Positions 63,478 through 64,000 of a DNA stretch of 64,000 bases are shown in pieces. This DNA comes from a virus. Both the position numbers and the translations under genes were made by a program. How positions within the stretch are numbered: the stretch's first letter is position 1; each line of letters starts with the position of its first letter. The notes beneath the pieces are model-generated. The model was not told the DNA's origin and ran no database searches. It worked only from the letters and a program-made list of their open reading frames with translations. Where the stretch lies: IMG/VR virus record IMGVR_UViG_3300027969_002424, positions 124,001-188,000 of that record. The stretch is one strand, 5' to 3'.

Positions 63478-64000
63478 TGCAAATAGTATAGATGTTTATA
63501 ACTTTAGAAAAGAAATTATCTGCGTAGATGAAAAATCAATTGAAGATTATCTAACAGACGATATCAAATACAATAAAAATATACCTGAAGAAGTTTGGAA
63601 ATTTAGCAAACTTAAATGGGAATCTCTTGGGTTTGATGCATTATATGCAGTATATGTAAATGACGAGATTGCTGCCATTAGTGGCGCAAAGTTATACGGA
63701 AGATTTCTTAGGGTCGGAATGATGTATTATGTTCTTAAAAGGTTTAGAAAATCCGTTAGGAGTACATTATGGGCTAATGATGGAATGTTAACAACGGCTG
63801 TTAATGATTTTGCTAAACAAATAGATTACAGTTTTGTTTCTATATATGCACATAATACACGATTAGAAGCATGGTGCCGCGCTTTAATTCGCGGGAAACG
63901 GTACGGTCAGATAGGAAACGGGACAGAGCATATTGATTTACTTAAAAGTTATACGATGGATAACGATCTAATCATGTTTAATAATGTTCCTCAGTATATT
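63458..64000 (+). CDS. Unknown protein, partial (continues past window)
   Basis: An open frame from ATG 63458 overlaps the end of the preceding gene and continues to the window edge (181 codons seen). It begins MNVKIVDANSIDVYNFRKEI. The middle, DALYAVYVNDEIAAISGAKL followed by SFVSIYAHNTRLEAWCR, faintly resembles an acyltransferase (GNAT-like) fold, but I see no acetyl-CoA loop that I trust. It belongs to the same close-packed run as the SDR and the oxygenase. Confidence 0.7.
   Translation, partial: MNVKIVDANSIDVYNFRKEIICVDEKSIEDYLTDDIKYNKNIPEEVWKFSKLKWESLGFDALYAVYVNDEIAAISGAKLYGRFLRVGMMYYVLKRFRKSVRSTLWANDGMLTTAVNDFAKQIDYSFVSIYAHNTRLEAWCRALIRGKRYGQIGNGTEHIDLLKSYTMDNDLIMFNNVPQYI

Overview
The window is a piece of a T4-like (myovirus) tailed-phage genome. 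Recognisable T4 core genes run in T4-like blocks: late sigma gp55, recombination nuclease gp47/gp46, baseplate gp53 and gp26, tape measure, portal gp20, prohead core, protease gp21, scaffold gp22, major capsid gp23, class Ia ribonucleotide reductase nrdA/nrdB, and a PAAR spike tip. The sequence is AT-rich. The virion proteins and small accessory genes resemble those of aquatic T4-like phages. The phage IscU looks proteobacterial (beta/gamma type), which hints at a proteobacterial host; that is inference. I see no integrase, tRNA or CRISPR array.

Layout. 1-4377 (minus): three baseplate genes, the first cut by the window edge. 4378-4508: a divergent promoter region with a near-consensus sigma70 promoter. 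4509-9719 (plus): gp55, gp47, a small ORF, gp46, an HNH homing endonuclease and a PD-(D/E)XK nuclease. 9720-10208: a 489-base gene-free stretch, richer in GC than its flanks and full of hairpins, ending in a terminator for the convergent minus-strand operon. 10209-11254 (minus): gp26 with a downstream -1 frame that appears to be reached by programmed frameshifting (slippery TTTTTTC, 4-nt spacer, 11-bp stem). 11340-20733 (plus): tape measure with a peptidase M15 domain, portal, prohead and capsid genes, closed by a strong terminator. 20836-51216: about 30 kb of fibre/adhesin genes, including a 3009-residue collagen-like protein with a LamG-like lectin domain, a 2607-residue mixed collagen/beta-repeat fibre and three tandem glycine-rich adhesins. 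51262-64000: small conserved phage genes; nrdA, a lipoprotein with a clan GH-B glycosidase motif, nrdB and glutaredoxin; a PAAR protein and a large structural protein; a SleB-type endolysin with its own sigma70-like promoter; then auxiliary genes (iscU, rubrerythrin, rubredoxin, a DUF2061 membrane protein, an SDR, a 2OG-oxygenase-like protein and a partial ORF).

Regulation. An octamer NNTAAATA (GATAAATA, CATAAATA, ACTAAATA and similar), matching the T4 late promoter TATAAATA, lies 7-50 nt (most often 18-26 nt) before structural and accessory genes on both strands. The gp55 encoded here would read these sites. The gp55 and endolysin genes instead have sigma70-like promoters overlapped by dyad repeats, so early (host polymerase) and late (gp55) programmes can be read from the sequence.
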